Shown: in pieces, positions 23,725-31,334 of the stretch
How the letters are laid out: every line of letters starts with the position of its first letter
Position numbering within the stretch: position 1 is the stretch's first letter
Assembly (NCBI RefSeq): GCF_900113125.1
Contig: NZ_FOOG01000033.1
Span: 1 to 47,132 of the forward strand
Direction of reading: 5' to 3'
Origin: Halobacillus alkaliphilus
GTDB taxonomy: Bacteria > Bacillota > Bacilli > Bacillales > Halobacillaceae
Length of the DNA stretch: 47,132 nucleotides
The notes under the pieces: model-generated
Told to the model about the DNA's origin: nothing
The model's database searches: none
The model's input: only the letters and a program-made list of their open reading frames with translations
Translations under genes and position numbers: made by a program

Positions 23725-24537
23725 TTACTCTTCCACATATTCATCTAAAAACCGTTCAATTAGATCAAACGAGAACCCTTTACGATATAAACCAGTCTTG
23801 ATCTTTTGTTTTAATTCATACCCTTCAGTTTTATTGCCATATTTGCGGAGTAATTTCTCCCCCTGGTAAACGACCGCTTCCCACTGCTCATCTGCGCTCT
23901 CTTCCTCCGGGAGGTCAGATAATACCTCTTTTACAACATCTCCGCTAAAGCCTTTTTGCATCAGCGTCTGCTGGACATTTTGAATTTGCTGGCGAGCGGA
24001 TTTTTTCTTATCACTTTTTAACTTCTTTTCTGCGAATTTCATAGCCTTATTATATTGTTCGTCGAAAGGATAGTGTTCAAGAGCAGCGTCTGCCTGAGAA
24101 GCCTGTACCCCTTTTTCAATCAATTCCTTTTTCACAAGAAGCGGGCCCTTGCTTGAGGTCAATACGCGTGTGCGTACAAGTGAGTTCGCAAACTCCTGAT
24201 CGTCAAGCAGTTTTTCCTTATATAATCTGGAGACAATCTCATCAATGTGCTCCTCATCTACCTCTTTCTCATCTAAGTAATTTCTAATTTCCTTTTCTGA
24301 ACGCATTCGATAGCTTAAATAGTTGATGGCAAGGGTATAGGATTTATGGATCGTGTCTGTTTGAATCATCGCTTGAATGGTTGATTCATCCAGTTCCATA
24401 TTCTTTTGAAGGCGGTATTGGATCAGAATTTCTTCACTGACACTGAATCCATAAGCCTCCCCTTGACCATGATCCAAAAAGATATTGTAGCGCCCTTTAT
24501 TTTTCTTTTGAGTCGTAATCTTTGTAAGTTTTGCCAT
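23725..24537 (-). CDS. recX: recombination regulator RecX
   Basis: 270-residue protein made of three-helix repeats that binds RecA filaments and modulates recombination and repair. Family signatures include ALNYLSYRMRSEKEIRNYL-type repeats (here AINYLSYRMRSEKEIRNYLDEKEV), VSRLYKEKLLDDQEFANSLVRTR, GPLLVKKELIEKGV and a C-terminal KIKTGLYRKGFSFDLIERFL. Length fits Bacillus RecX (yfhG). ATG 24537 follows AGGGAGAGTTAGG. Divergent from yfhF, as in B. subtilis. Confidence 0.95.
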   Translation of the reverse strand: MAKLTKITTQKKNKGRYNIFLDHGQGEAYGFSVSEEILIQYRLQKNMELDESTIQAMIQTDTIHKSYTLAINYLSYRMRSEKEIRNYLDEKEVDEEHIDEIVSRLYKEKLLDDQEFANSLVRTRVLTSSKGPLLVKKELIEKGVQASQADAALEHYPFDEQYNKAMKFAEKKLKSDKKKSARQQIQNVQQTLMQKGFSGDVVKEVLSDLPEEESADEQWEAVVYQGEKLLRKYGNKTEGYELKQKIKTGLYRKGFSFDLIERFLDEYVEE

Positions 24538-24659
24538 CCTAACTCTCCCTTTTCTTCATAGTTTAGCATGATTTTGATTTACCGTTCAGCGAAAACAATC
24601 GCTTTTATGGAAACCATTTAGTAAAATAATGGGAACACAATTCAAAGGAGGAATTATTT

Positions 24660-25565
24660 ATGAACATAGCTGTTACCGGAGGCACAGGTTTTGTAGGCAG
24701 TCATTTAGCCAGGCATTTAGCTGAAGATGGACACAACGTTTACATATTGACCCGTAGTCCTGAGAAGCATCAGGATACGAGTCAAATCACCCATGTAGGC
24801 TGGTTAAAAGATGAGCATCATCCTGAAAAACACCTGCCTAAGATTGATACCATCGTAAATCTAGCGGGAGAATCCTTAAACAGCGGCCGCTGGACTGAGG
24901 AAAGAAAACGCTCGATTCTCGACAGCCGTATCCAAGCCACAGAAGGTGTTCTCGATCTGATTGATCAACTTCCTGAAAAACCTCAGGTTCTCGTAAATGC
25001 CTCCGCTGTTGGTTATTATGGACGTTCCAAAACGAAGACCTTTACGGAAGAAACGACAACACCCGGAAATGACTTCCTGGCTAACGTGGTTACTGAATGG
25101 GAAGAACGCGCTTCTCAAGCTAAGAATAAAGGCGTCCGAACCGTTTATGTACGCTTTGGCATTGTCCTGGGTGAAGAAGGGGCTTTACCTAAAATGATGA
25201 TCCCTTACAAACTAATGGTCGGCGGAAATGTAGGCTCAGGCGAACAATGGATGTCATGGATTCATGTAGATGACGTTGCCGGACTGATTGATTTCGCTAT
25301 TCACAATTCTGATTTACAAGGTCCCGTGAACGGTACGGCTCCGAATCCTTCAAGAAATAAGGATTTTGGAAAGACACTCGGTGAAGTCATGAATCGCCCT
25401 CATTGGATGACTGCCCCCTCTTTCGCTCTAAAAGCTGCCCTCGGTGAAATGAGTATATTACTATTAGACGGTCAGTCAGTTATTCCTAAAAAAGCTCTTG
25501 CTCATGGATATACCTTTAAATACCCTGATTTAAAGCCCGCCCTTCAGTCCATTGTGCAACAATAA
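24660..25565 (+). CDS. yfhF: NAD-dependent epimerase/dehydratase YfhF (TIGR01777 family)
   Basis: 301-residue extended-SDR protein: Rossmann motif TGGTGFVG (residues 6-13), VNLAGESLNSGRWTEERKRSILDSR (a hallmark of the TIGR01777/SulA-like group), NASAVGYYG and a C-terminal DUF1731 part ending in the SVIPKKALAHGYTFKYPDLKPAL motif. The substrate is unknown. ATG 24660 follows AAAGGAGGAATTATTT. Divergent from recX, as in B. subtilis. It has a good terminator immediately downstream. Confidence 0.92.
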   Translation: MNIAVTGGTGFVGSHLARHLAEDGHNVYILTRSPEKHQDTSQITHVGWLKDEHHPEKHLPKIDTIVNLAGESLNSGRWTEERKRSILDSRIQATEGVLDLIDQLPEKPQVLVNASAVGYYGRSKTKTFTEETTTPGNDFLANVVTEWEERASQAKNKGVRTVYVRFGIVLGEEGALPKMMIPYKLMVGGNVGSGEQWMSWIHVDDVAGLIDFAIHNSDLQGPVNGTAPNPSRNKDFGKTLGEVMNRPHWMTAPSFALKAALGEMSILLLDGQSVIPKKALAHGYTFKYPDLKPALQSIVQQ

Positions 25566-25571
25566 GGCGAC

Positions 25572-25607
25572 AAAAAGAACGAAGTTTTGAAAAGCTTCGT
25601 TCTTTTT
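25572..25607 (+). terminator. intrinsic terminator of yfhF
   Basis: 13-bp perfect stem AAAAAGAACGAAG (25572-25584)/CTTCGTTCTTTTT (25595-25607). Confidence 0.92.
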
Positions 25608-25671
25608 GTGCCCTAAACTAATAAATTCCAGTATAATAACTAGTAATACTATTTGAAAGGCTGTATGTCGA

Positions 25672-26793
25672 ATGAATACCGTTATTACGAATGTTACCAT
25701 CCATCCTGTCACGTCTCCTTCCATTAAAGACGGGAAATTGCACATTGTGGATGGAAAAATTAATGACTACGGCAAGGATATTCCTCTGCCAGAGCAAGCC
25801 GAGTATATTGATGGAAAAGGAATGGATTTATATCCAGGATTTATAGATGTTCATACCCATTTAGGGTTGTATGACGAAGGTACAGGATGGGCAGGTAGTG
25901 ATGCCAATGAAACTATTGAAGCGATTACTCCGCATTTGCGGGCGATTGATGGCGCCCATCCTTTAGACCCCGCCTTCTTCTCTGCTCGAAAAGCCGGTGT
26001 AACCACCGCGCATATTATGCCAGGAAGTGCGAATATGATCGGGGGCACGACAGCGGTCATCAAAACGGTCGGGCATACGATAAACGGGATGATCCTTAAA
26101 GAAATAGCCGGTTTAAAACTGGCGCTCGGCGAAAACCCTAAGCGGATCCACTCTCAATCAAAAAATGCCTCGATTACACGTCTTGGAATAATGGGGAAAC
26201 TCCGTGAAACGTTTTATGCGGCTATGAAAGAACCGGAACCTGACCTAAGAGTCAAGCCCATTCTTCAAGCCTTGAACAGAGAAATCCCGGTCCGAATCCA
26301 CGCGCACCGCGCGGATGATATTATGACAGCCGTTCGTTTCGCAGAAGAATTCAATCTGGATCTCAGAATTGAACATTGTACAGAAGGCCACTTGATCGCA
26401 GACCAGCTTGCCTTTAGAGATTTACAGGTTTCGGTAGGTCCTACTTTCACCCGCGCCTCTAAAATCGAACTGCGTAATAAAACGTGGCAGACTTATAAGA
26501 TATTGCATGATCACGGCATAAAAGTATCGATTACTACCGATCACCCCTATACACCAATCCAATATTTGAATATATGCGCAGCCCTAGCTGCTCGTGAAGG
26601 AATGGAAATTGAGGATGCTCTAAGGGGAATTACTATCACCCCTGCCAAGAACCTGGGAGTGGATGACCGTGTAGGTTCCATTGAAAAAGGCAAGGACGCT
26701 GATTTAGTTTTATGGAGCGGCCATCCTTTTGAATACCTATCTCAGCCTATCTGGACCATGATTGATGGAAAAATGGTATATTTTCAAGAATAG
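25672..26793 (+). CDS. amidohydrolase, imidazolonepropionase-like
   Basis: 373-residue member of the amidohydrolase superfamily (TIM-barrel metal hydrolases). Metal ligands visible are His61 and His63 (DVHTHLG), a His pair in VRIHAHRADD, His in IEHCTEGH, and Asp in TTDHPY. The N- and C-terminal strands form the usual beta-sandwich, ending in DADLVLWSGHPFEYLSQPIWTMIDGKMVY. It resembles the imidazolonepropionase/'related amidohydrolase' branch. The natural substrate is unknown, and no pathway partner lies nearby. ATG 25672 follows GAAAGGCTGTATGTCGA, a moderate ribosome site. Monocistronic. Confidence 0.85.
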   Translation: MNTVITNVTIHPVTSPSIKDGKLHIVDGKINDYGKDIPLPEQAEYIDGKGMDLYPGFIDVHTHLGLYDEGTGWAGSDANETIEAITPHLRAIDGAHPLDPAFFSARKAGVTTAHIMPGSANMIGGTTAVIKTVGHTINGMILKEIAGLKLALGENPKRIHSQSKNASITRLGIMGKLRETFYAAMKEPEPDLRVKPILQALNREIPVRIHAHRADDIMTAVRFAEEFNLDLRIEHCTEGHLIADQLAFRDLQVSVGPTFTRASKIELRNKTWQTYKILHDHGIKVSITTDHPYTPIQYLNICAALAAREGMEIEDALRGITITPAKNLGVDDRVGSIEKGKDADLVLWSGHPFEYLSQPIWTMIDGKMVYFQE

Positions 26794-26804
26794 CAGCAAA
26801 TGCT

Positions 26805-26834
26805 AACACCGGTAGATTATACCGGTGTTTTTTT
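26805..26834 (+). terminator. intrinsic terminator of the amidohydrolase gene
   Basis: 10-bp perfect stem AACACCGGTA (26805-26814)/TACCGGTGTT (26820-26829), 5-nt loop, then TTTTT. Confidence 0.93.
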
Positions 26835-26933
26835 ATGTTTTCTTCATTAAAGCATCGGGAGCTTATCTTTAATAATTAACATGGAGATTTAATAGAGACT
26901 TTTCAGTAAAACACATTGAGTACATCAATTAGT

Positions 26934-26962
26934 TTGAAAATTAGCAAAATAGTGTATATGAT
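26934..26962 (+). promoter_or_regulatory. sigma-A promoter of the DUF4397-sortase unit
   Basis: -35 TTGAAA (26934-26939), 17-bp spacer, -10 TATGAT (26957-26962); a second TATAAT follows at 26968. The 100-nt leader holds a tandem AAGGTTTG repeat and a 7-bp hairpin AATTGCC/GGCAATT (about 27018-27037). Confidence 0.65.
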
Positions 26963-27068
26963 TTATGTATAATAATTGTACAAGGTTTGCTAAGGTTTGT
27001 CATACCTCTTCGATATAAATTGCCACTCAACGGCAATTCTATATAAAAAAATCTTAAGGAGTGGAAAA

Positions 27069-27869
27069 ATGAAAAAACTACTATCCTCTTTAGCTGCTTT
27101 TGTCTTGGTTTTGGGAGTATTTGCACCTGCTGTATTCGCCGATAATCATGAAGAAATGGCTATGGTTCGTGTGCTTCATGCTTCTCCTGACGCCCCTGCT
27201 GTTGATGTTTACGTAGATGGAAATGCTGTTGTGGAAGGTGCAGAATTTAAAGCTGCGACAGATTACATGGAACTTCCTGCAGGAGAACATACGGTAGAAA
27301 TTTATGCAGCCGGTACAAAAGGTGAACAGGACGCTGTCATTTCTGCAGATGTAACGGTAGAAGCTGGTAAAGCATATACCGCTGCTGCGATTGATACCTT
27401 AGAAAACCTTCAATTGAAAGCCATTGAAGATTCTAAGGAAGCAACAGAAGGAATGGCTAAAGTTCGTGTAGGCCACTTCATTCCTGGAGCTCCAGCAGTT
27501 GATGTAGGCCCAATTGGCGGAGAAGCCCTATTTGCAGGTGCTGAATTCCCAATGGTAACCGATTATAAAGAATTAGAGCCTGGATCCTACGACCTTGAAG
27601 TTCGTACAACTGATGGAACTCAACTAATTGACCTATCTGGAACGACGGTAGAAGCTGGTAAAGTGTATAGTGCTTTTGCGGTTGGTACAGCCGACAGTCC
27701 TGAAGTTCTGCTCCTTCAAGATTCCGCTGCTATGCCTTCTGAAATGCCGGAAACAGGATTTGGCGGAACAGCTGACTCTGGTTCTAATGCCATGATGCTT
27801 GCCGCTGCATTCGGAGTCCTGGCTGTGGGTGCTGGATTCTTCGTTTTCCGTAAACGATCTGAAGCCTAA
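27069..27869 (+). CDS. secreted DUF4397 protein with C-terminal sorting signal
   Basis: 266-residue surface protein. Residues 1-24 form a signal peptide (MKKLLSS...AVFA). Two DUF4397 modules follow, about 31-110 (VRVLHASPDAPAVDVYVDG) and about 130-210 (VRVGHFIPGAPAVDVGPIGG). The C terminus has MPETG at 226-230, a hydrophobic stretch (about 243-259) and RKRSEA: a cell-wall sorting signal with Met in place of the usual Leu. ATG 27069 follows AAGGAGTGG. The mature part is rich in Asp/Glu, as expected of an extracellular protein in a salty habitat. The class F sortase gene starts 2 nt after its stop, so it is the likely anchoring enzyme. The role of DUF4397 is unknown. Confidence 0.88.
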   Translation: MKKLLSSLAAFVLVLGVFAPAVFADNHEEMAMVRVLHASPDAPAVDVYVDGNAVVEGAEFKAATDYMELPAGEHTVEIYAAGTKGEQDAVISADVTVEAGKAYTAAAIDTLENLQLKAIEDSKEATEGMAKVRVGHFIPGAPAVDVGPIGGEALFAGAEFPMVTDYKELEPGSYDLEVRTTDGTQLIDLSGTTVEAGKVYSAFAVGTADSPEVLLLQDSAAMPSEMPETGFGGTADSGSNAMMLAAAFGVLAVGAGFFVFRKRSEA

Positions 27870-27871
27870 TC

Positions 27872-28576
27872 ATGAAACGTTTTGTATATCCTATAACCCT
27901 GGGTTTCCTCGTATTTATCCTAAGCTTTCAACTGCTTAAAGATGAACCCTCTGAGGAAACCAGGGTTCTTTCTAATTCACCTTCCCCAACACCAATTCAA
28001 GCGGAAACGATGGATAATAAAGCAAGCACCCACTCAGAAGATATTTTGGAAGCGACTCCTATCGAAAAAAATTATGAGCCAGCGGTTGTAGCCCCCACGG
28101 ATGTAGCAGAAGGCATTGTTCCTGTTCGATTAACTATCCCTTCCATCGATGTGGATGCTCCCGTTGGACCACAGGGATACACTGAGCAAGGCGGAATGGC
28201 TGTCCCTGACAGTGTGACAGAAGTAGGCTGGTTTGAACCCGGCACGAAACCTGGAGCTACTGGTAATTCTGTCATAGCCGGTCACGTAGATGGACGAAAC
28301 GGTCCAGCTGTTTTTTACGATTTAAAAGAACTTGAAGCAGGAGATTTAATTTACGTAGAAGGCAAAGATGGAGAAAAGCTGACTTATACGGTCCAAAAAG
28401 TCGTGGCTCATCCATTAGACGAGTCCCCTATCCGTGAACTGTTCGGCCCTACCAACGAGAAGGCATTAAACCTAATTACCTGCACGGGTCCTTACGACGA
28501 TGAAGCGCAAGAATACACGGAAAGATTGGCGGTTTATACCACGCTTTCCAGTTCAAAAACCACCCCAAAAAATTAA
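27872..28576 (+). CDS. class F sortase
   Basis: 234-residue membrane-anchored transpeptidase. An N-terminal helix (about 5-22) is followed by a flexible Ser/Pro/Glu-rich linker (24-80) and the sortase barrel (about 82-226). The catalytic residues are His138 (IAGHVDGRNGPAVFYDL), Cys204 (LITCTG) and Arg218 (YTERLAVYT); the class F pattern (GHVDG, TCTGPYD) fits. Its start codon is 2 nt beyond the stop of the DUF4397 gene and has no good ribosome site of its own, so translational coupling is likely. The expected reaction is cleavage of the MPETG-like signal between Thr and Gly and attachment of the protein to peptidoglycan. Confidence 0.92.
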   Translation: MKRFVYPITLGFLVFILSFQLLKDEPSEETRVLSNSPSPTPIQAETMDNKASTHSEDILEATPIEKNYEPAVVAPTDVAEGIVPVRLTIPSIDVDAPVGPQGYTEQGGMAVPDSVTEVGWFEPGTKPGATGNSVIAGHVDGRNGPAVFYDLKELEAGDLIYVEGKDGEKLTYTVQKVVAHPLDESPIRELFGPTNEKALNLITCTGPYDDEAQEYTERLAVYTTLSSSKTTPKN

Positions 28577-28598
28577 TGTGGATTTTACAAAGTTTTCG

Positions 28599-28627
28599 TT
28601 CACATTTTCAAGAAAATCGATTATTAT
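28599..28627 (+). promoter_or_regulatory. sigma-A promoter of the structured GNAT leader
   Basis: -35 TTCACA (28599-28604), 17-bp spacer, -10 TATTAT (28622-28627), each one mismatch from consensus. Predicted transcript start about 28634, giving a leader of roughly 190 nt. It lies within 25-50 nt of the sortase stop. Confidence 0.75.
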
Positions 28628-28633
28628 AAATTT

Positions 28634-28825
28634 AGATGATGCTGTATTAGCTAGGGAAGGCAAATGGTGCGCCACCAGGGGATATCCTGGTTCTAGTGGG
28701 TTCGATTCCCACCCCGAATTTTTGTGAGCAATTGATAAAAATTCGAGGGTGGTCTGAGCCTACTATTCAGCGTTATTTTCCCGCGCGGTTTAGATCACCC
28801 TCCTTTAATCAAGGAGGGATTTTTT
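28634..28825 (+). ncRNA. candidate riboswitch-like leader with tRNA-like domain and SD/terminator switch
   Basis: The 5' part (about 28650-28720) can fold like a small cloverleaf: GGG 28654-28656/CCC 28713-28715, GGC 28659-28661/GCC, CCAGG/CCTGG near 28674-28690, and a T-arm-like GTGGG-TTCGATT-CCCAC (28696-28712). The 3' part offers three helices: H1 28710-28723/28737-28751 (14 bp, one bulge), H2 28745-28760/28787-28802 (15 of 16 bp), H3 28798-28805/28811-28818 (8 bp, 5-nt loop). H1 excludes H2, and H2 excludes H3. H3 contains the whole ribosome site AAGGAGGG and is followed by ATTTTTT, so it can both mask translation and terminate. Folding of the cloverleaf-like domain removes the first six pairs of H1, which predicts 'domain folded = gene on'. 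I recognise no known class. Confidence 0.65.
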
Positions 28826-29377
28826 ATGCTGAAAAAACGTGATTTACATGATGCCCCGGTCCTTTTTGAATTGATGAGCCACCCAGAAGTTTTCCCTTAT
28901 GTCCGTCATAAAGCTTCGTCGAGTGACGAGTTTTACTTTTTGACGAAGCAAACCATTGAAGCAGAAGATCGGGGTGAATTAATTTCACGTACCATCCTTG
29001 ATGAATGGGGACAGCCGATCGGAACCATTAACCTTTTTGATATCGACTCGCAAATGGGCTTTCTTGCCACTTGGCTCGGCAGGCCTTATTTTGGAAAAGG
29101 CTACAACCAGATAGCTAAAGAAGCTTTTTTTGAAGAAGTGTTCTTCCAGCTGGGCATTGAAGCGATTTTCATGAAGATTAGAAGAACTAACGTAAGATCC
29201 ATGAAAGCTGCTCTTAAAATTCCTTATGTATCCTTAGGAAACGATTCCTATCCTGATGTCCATTCCTGGGTAAATCGTAAGGAAGATATCTATGATTTAT
29301 TTGTGATTACAAAAGAACAATATATGTTCCACTACTACGGAGAACAAGAACAAAATGAGGAAATGTTAGAAGCATAA
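28826..29377 (+). CDS. GNAT family N-acetyltransferase under leader control
   Basis: 183-residue protein of the Acetyltransf_3-type GNAT fold, similar in layout to RimJ/RimL-like enzymes: N-terminal LKKRDLHDAPVLFELMSHPEVFPYV, core GTINLFDIDSQMGFLATWLGRPYFGKGYNQIAKEAFFEEVFFQLGIEAIFMKIRRTNVRSMKAA. The pyrophosphate-binding region is RPYFGKGYN rather than the textbook Q/RxxGxG/A, though GKGY is common. The acceptor is unknown. ATG 28826 follows AAGGAGGG at 7 nt, and that site lies inside a hairpin of the regulatory leader. Its stop codon lies within its own terminator stem. The elaborate leader suggests that expression depends on a specific small molecule or on translation state. Confidence 0.85.
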   Translation: MLKKRDLHDAPVLFELMSHPEVFPYVRHKASSSDEFYFLTKQTIEAEDRGELISRTILDEWGQPIGTINLFDIDSQMGFLATWLGRPYFGKGYNQIAKEAFFEEVFFQLGIEAIFMKIRRTNVRSMKAALKIPYVSLGNDSYPDVHSWVNRKEDIYDLFVITKEQYMFHYYGEQEQNEEMLEA

Positions 29378-29395
29378 GCAGCGCTTATGCTTTTT
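29371..29395 (+). terminator. terminator overlapping the GNAT stop codon
   Basis: AGCATAAGC (29371-29379) pairs with GCTTATGCT (29383-29391), followed by TTTT. The TAA stop (29375-29377) is inside the stem. Confidence 0.82.
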
Positions 29396-29439
29396 CATTT
29401 CCTATATGATTCTGTGGATAAAGTGGATAAGTCTAATGG

Positions 29440-30147
29440 CTAGCTGTTCTTTGCTTGAATAGTTTGTGGATGATTTAACGTGAAGGAAGGAAACGGAGCG
29501 TTCGTTTCATCAGCCTGCTCTAGCTCTATCCCGTTTAAAGGAACTTGAATCTCAGGTGTACCATGCACGCCTGCCGCAATTTCATATTTGTTAAATATCA
29601 AAAACAATTCATCATCTGCGACGTAAAAAGCCGTGTTATCTCTTACTTTAGTGAATTTTTCTTTGTTGTAGGTATCTGGTTCCTGAGCAATGACTTTCTG
29701 AACGCGCTGATTTAACTTCTCCATATCAACCATTTTATTTAACGGAACCACTTTTCCATGATCCTTGTTTTCAAAATTTACCGAGGTAACTGTGGAGTTG
29801 TATTGTTCTCCACGCGAAATATGAGAGGTCATGACGACCGAGTAAAGGTCCTTCTCTCTATACACTCCTGTTTCTTCATAATAAAGAACAGGCATACCCA
29901 TCAAGTCGCTCGCCCCCCTCTGTACATCCCGGAACGTATCTTCAAGTTTTTGGACAATTCTCGTATTGACTTCCTGCTGTAAATCCTTATCCTCAAGTTG
30001 ATCAAATATAGGATAATCCACGTGTATTTCCCAGTCAGTCGTGATTTGATCTTTATGTTTTATTTTATAGTGACTTTTTGCTTCTCCTATGTTTGAACCA
30101 CTGACGATAAACATAGCTGCAATTATAATTATCCAAACCTGTTTCAA
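29440..30147 (-). CDS. exported DUF3298/DUF4163-type protein
   Basis: 235-residue protein with a signal peptide or N-terminal anchor (about 1-23) followed by a region of the DUF4163 type (WEIHVDYPIFDQLEDKDLQQEVNTRI) and a DUF3298-like end (PLNKMVDMEKLNQRVQKVI...FYVADDELFLIFNKYEIAAGVHGTPEIQVPL). This fold occurs in the extracellular part of RsiV-type anti-sigma factors, but no cytoplasmic anti-sigma domain is present. Function unknown. The start is TTG 30147, with GGAGGAATGAGC upstream; no ATG fits that site. It is convergent with the GNAT gene and divergent from the next one. Confidence 0.78.
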   Translation of the reverse strand: MKQVWIIIIAAMFIVSGSNIGEAKSHYKIKHKDQITTDWEIHVDYPIFDQLEDKDLQQEVNTRIVQKLEDTFRDVQRGASDLMGMPVLYYEETGVYREKDLYSVVMTSHISRGEQYNSTVTSVNFENKDHGKVVPLNKMVDMEKLNQRVQKVIAQEPDTYNKEKFTKVRDNTAFYVADDELFLIFNKYEIAAGVHGTPEIQVPLNGIELEQADETNAPFPSFTLNHPQTIQAKNS

Positions 30148-30324
30148 AGCTCATTCCTCCTATACTCTTTAGTGTGACCCAATTACGGAAAACTAAAGAA
30201 AAAAAAAGCCGCTTCTGATTTTTTTACAAACATAAAAATAAAATGGTTAGTCATAAGAATACATTGTTTTTTTAGAAAGTTTTGGTACAATAAATAACAA
30301 TTTACAAAAAGGAGGGAACCCAAG

Positions 30325-31137
30325 TTGGTACGAAGACTGTATGAAGCTGATGATCAAGCCTGCCAGCAATTATTAGCGAAAAGACCTGCGGAAAACTTAT
30401 TCATTATCGGAGATATTGAGAACTTCGGTTATGATCAGGAATTTCAGAAACTATGGGGCGAATTTAATGAAAGCGAGCAGCTAATCGCCATTTTATTAAA
30501 GTACCATAACAACTATATCTGCTATGCAGAAGGAGAATTCGATGCCCTGGCTTTTGCAGAAATCATCAATGATGATTCAGACTTTATGCAGCTGTCAGGC
30601 CTGCAATCCATAACCAGCCAGATTCTTTCTCATATTCATCATCCAGCACCAAAAACGAGAACGTTATATTATGCCAAGTGTGAGACAACAGCTTATTTGG
30701 ATGAAACAGCAAACACGGGAAATGTTCAGCGTGCCAAAATAGGTGATATTCCCTCAATCACTCAGCTTCACAGTCTCATTCCTGAATTTGAAATGGATAA
30801 CAGCCGTGAGGACAGCATGAAAAGAGGCCTTCAAAATGGATCTGCACGGACTTATTTTATTAAAAGTGATCGTGAGGTGCTTTCTTGCGCTTCCACGACA
30901 GCTGAGAATTCCATGTCCGCCATGGTAGTCGGCGTCTGCACCCACCCAGACCACAAGAAACAAGGGTATGCGAGTGTATGTATGACAAAGATTTGCCAGG
31001 AATTATTAGCCGAAGGAAAGATGCTTTGCCTCTTTTACGATAACCCTGCGGCTGGAAGTATCTATAAACGATTGGGGTTTGAGGATATTGGCAAATGGAT
31101 GATGCACGTGTTTCACCCCGAAGAACAAGTTAACTGA
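30325..31137 (+). CDS. GNAT family N-acetyltransferase (two-lobed)
   Basis: 270-residue protein. The C-terminal half (about 130-265) is a clear GNAT domain: VQRAKIGDIPSITQLHSL, MVVGVCTHPDHKKQGYASVCMTKICQEL (acetyl-CoA loop HKKQGYA) and LFYDNPAAGSIYKRLGFEDIGKW. The N-terminal half (about 1-120, starting VRRLYEADDQACQQLLAKRPAENLFIIGDIENFG) looks like a second, degenerate GNAT lobe. The substrate is unknown. TTG 30325 is used as start, with AAGGAGGGAACCCAAG before it. A promoter-like TTGTTT-16-TACAAT lies about 30-60 nt upstream. No terminator was found in the following 130 bp. Confidence 0.82.
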   Translation: MVRRLYEADDQACQQLLAKRPAENLFIIGDIENFGYDQEFQKLWGEFNESEQLIAILLKYHNNYICYAEGEFDALAFAEIINDDSDFMQLSGLQSITSQILSHIHHPAPKTRTLYYAKCETTAYLDETANTGNVQRAKIGDIPSITQLHSLIPEFEMDNSREDSMKRGLQNGSARTYFIKSDREVLSCASTTAENSMSAMVVGVCTHPDHKKQGYASVCMTKICQELLAEGKMLCLFYDNPAAGSIYKRLGFEDIGKWMMHVFHPEEQVN

Positions 31138-31268
31138 GGTACCACTTACTATCTCATATTTCTTTGGTAAGGCGGATTTTGAAGAACCGATAGCGAGGGA
31201 TTGTGTGGAGAAAGGACCTCCAAGGAAAGCAAGTAAGTAAACTAACTTGAAACTAAAATTCAATCATT

Positions 31269-31296
31269 AAAAAAGCTGCCGAAGTTTCTCGGCAGC
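31269..31296 (-). terminator. intrinsic terminator of the ketone-body operon
   Basis: GCTGCCGA (31275-31282)/TCGGCAGC (31289-31296), followed on the minus strand by TTTTTT (complement of 31269-31274). It ends the long minus-strand operon 39 nt after the permease stop. Confidence 0.9.
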
Positions 31297-31334
31297 CTGA
31301 TACGAACCCTGGCGCTCCGTTTTTTATTCAGTTT

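Noticed and set aside
28654-28716. A functional tRNA gene
   Set aside because: The T-arm is perfect, but the acceptor stem pairs only GGG/CCC with two or three more pairs, the anticodon loop has 6 nt without the usual 5' pyrimidine-U and 3' purine pattern, and no CCA follows.
28696-28720. Phage or integrative element attachment site made from a tRNA 3' end
   Set aside because: No integrase, no second copy of the sequence in the window, and the segment is tied into the leader's pairing scheme.
28500-28727. 75-residue frame across the sortase end and the leader
   Set aside because: It starts within the sortase gene in another frame, without a ribosome site, and ends in the structured leader.
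28745-28802. T-box leader
   Set aside because: GAGGGTGGT resembles the T-box start AGGGTGGnACCGCG, but the following bases do not fit, no specifier stem is visible, and the downstream gene is not an aminoacyl-tRNA or amino-acid gene.
30148-30324. Additional gene or regulatory RNA between the DUF3298 and second GNAT genes
   Set aside because: Only AT-rich promoter sequence is seen for the two divergent genes.
31138-31268. Small frame or terminator after the second GNAT gene
   Set aside because: A minus-strand frame here overlaps the GNAT end without a ribosome site, and no hairpin with a T run was found for the plus strand.
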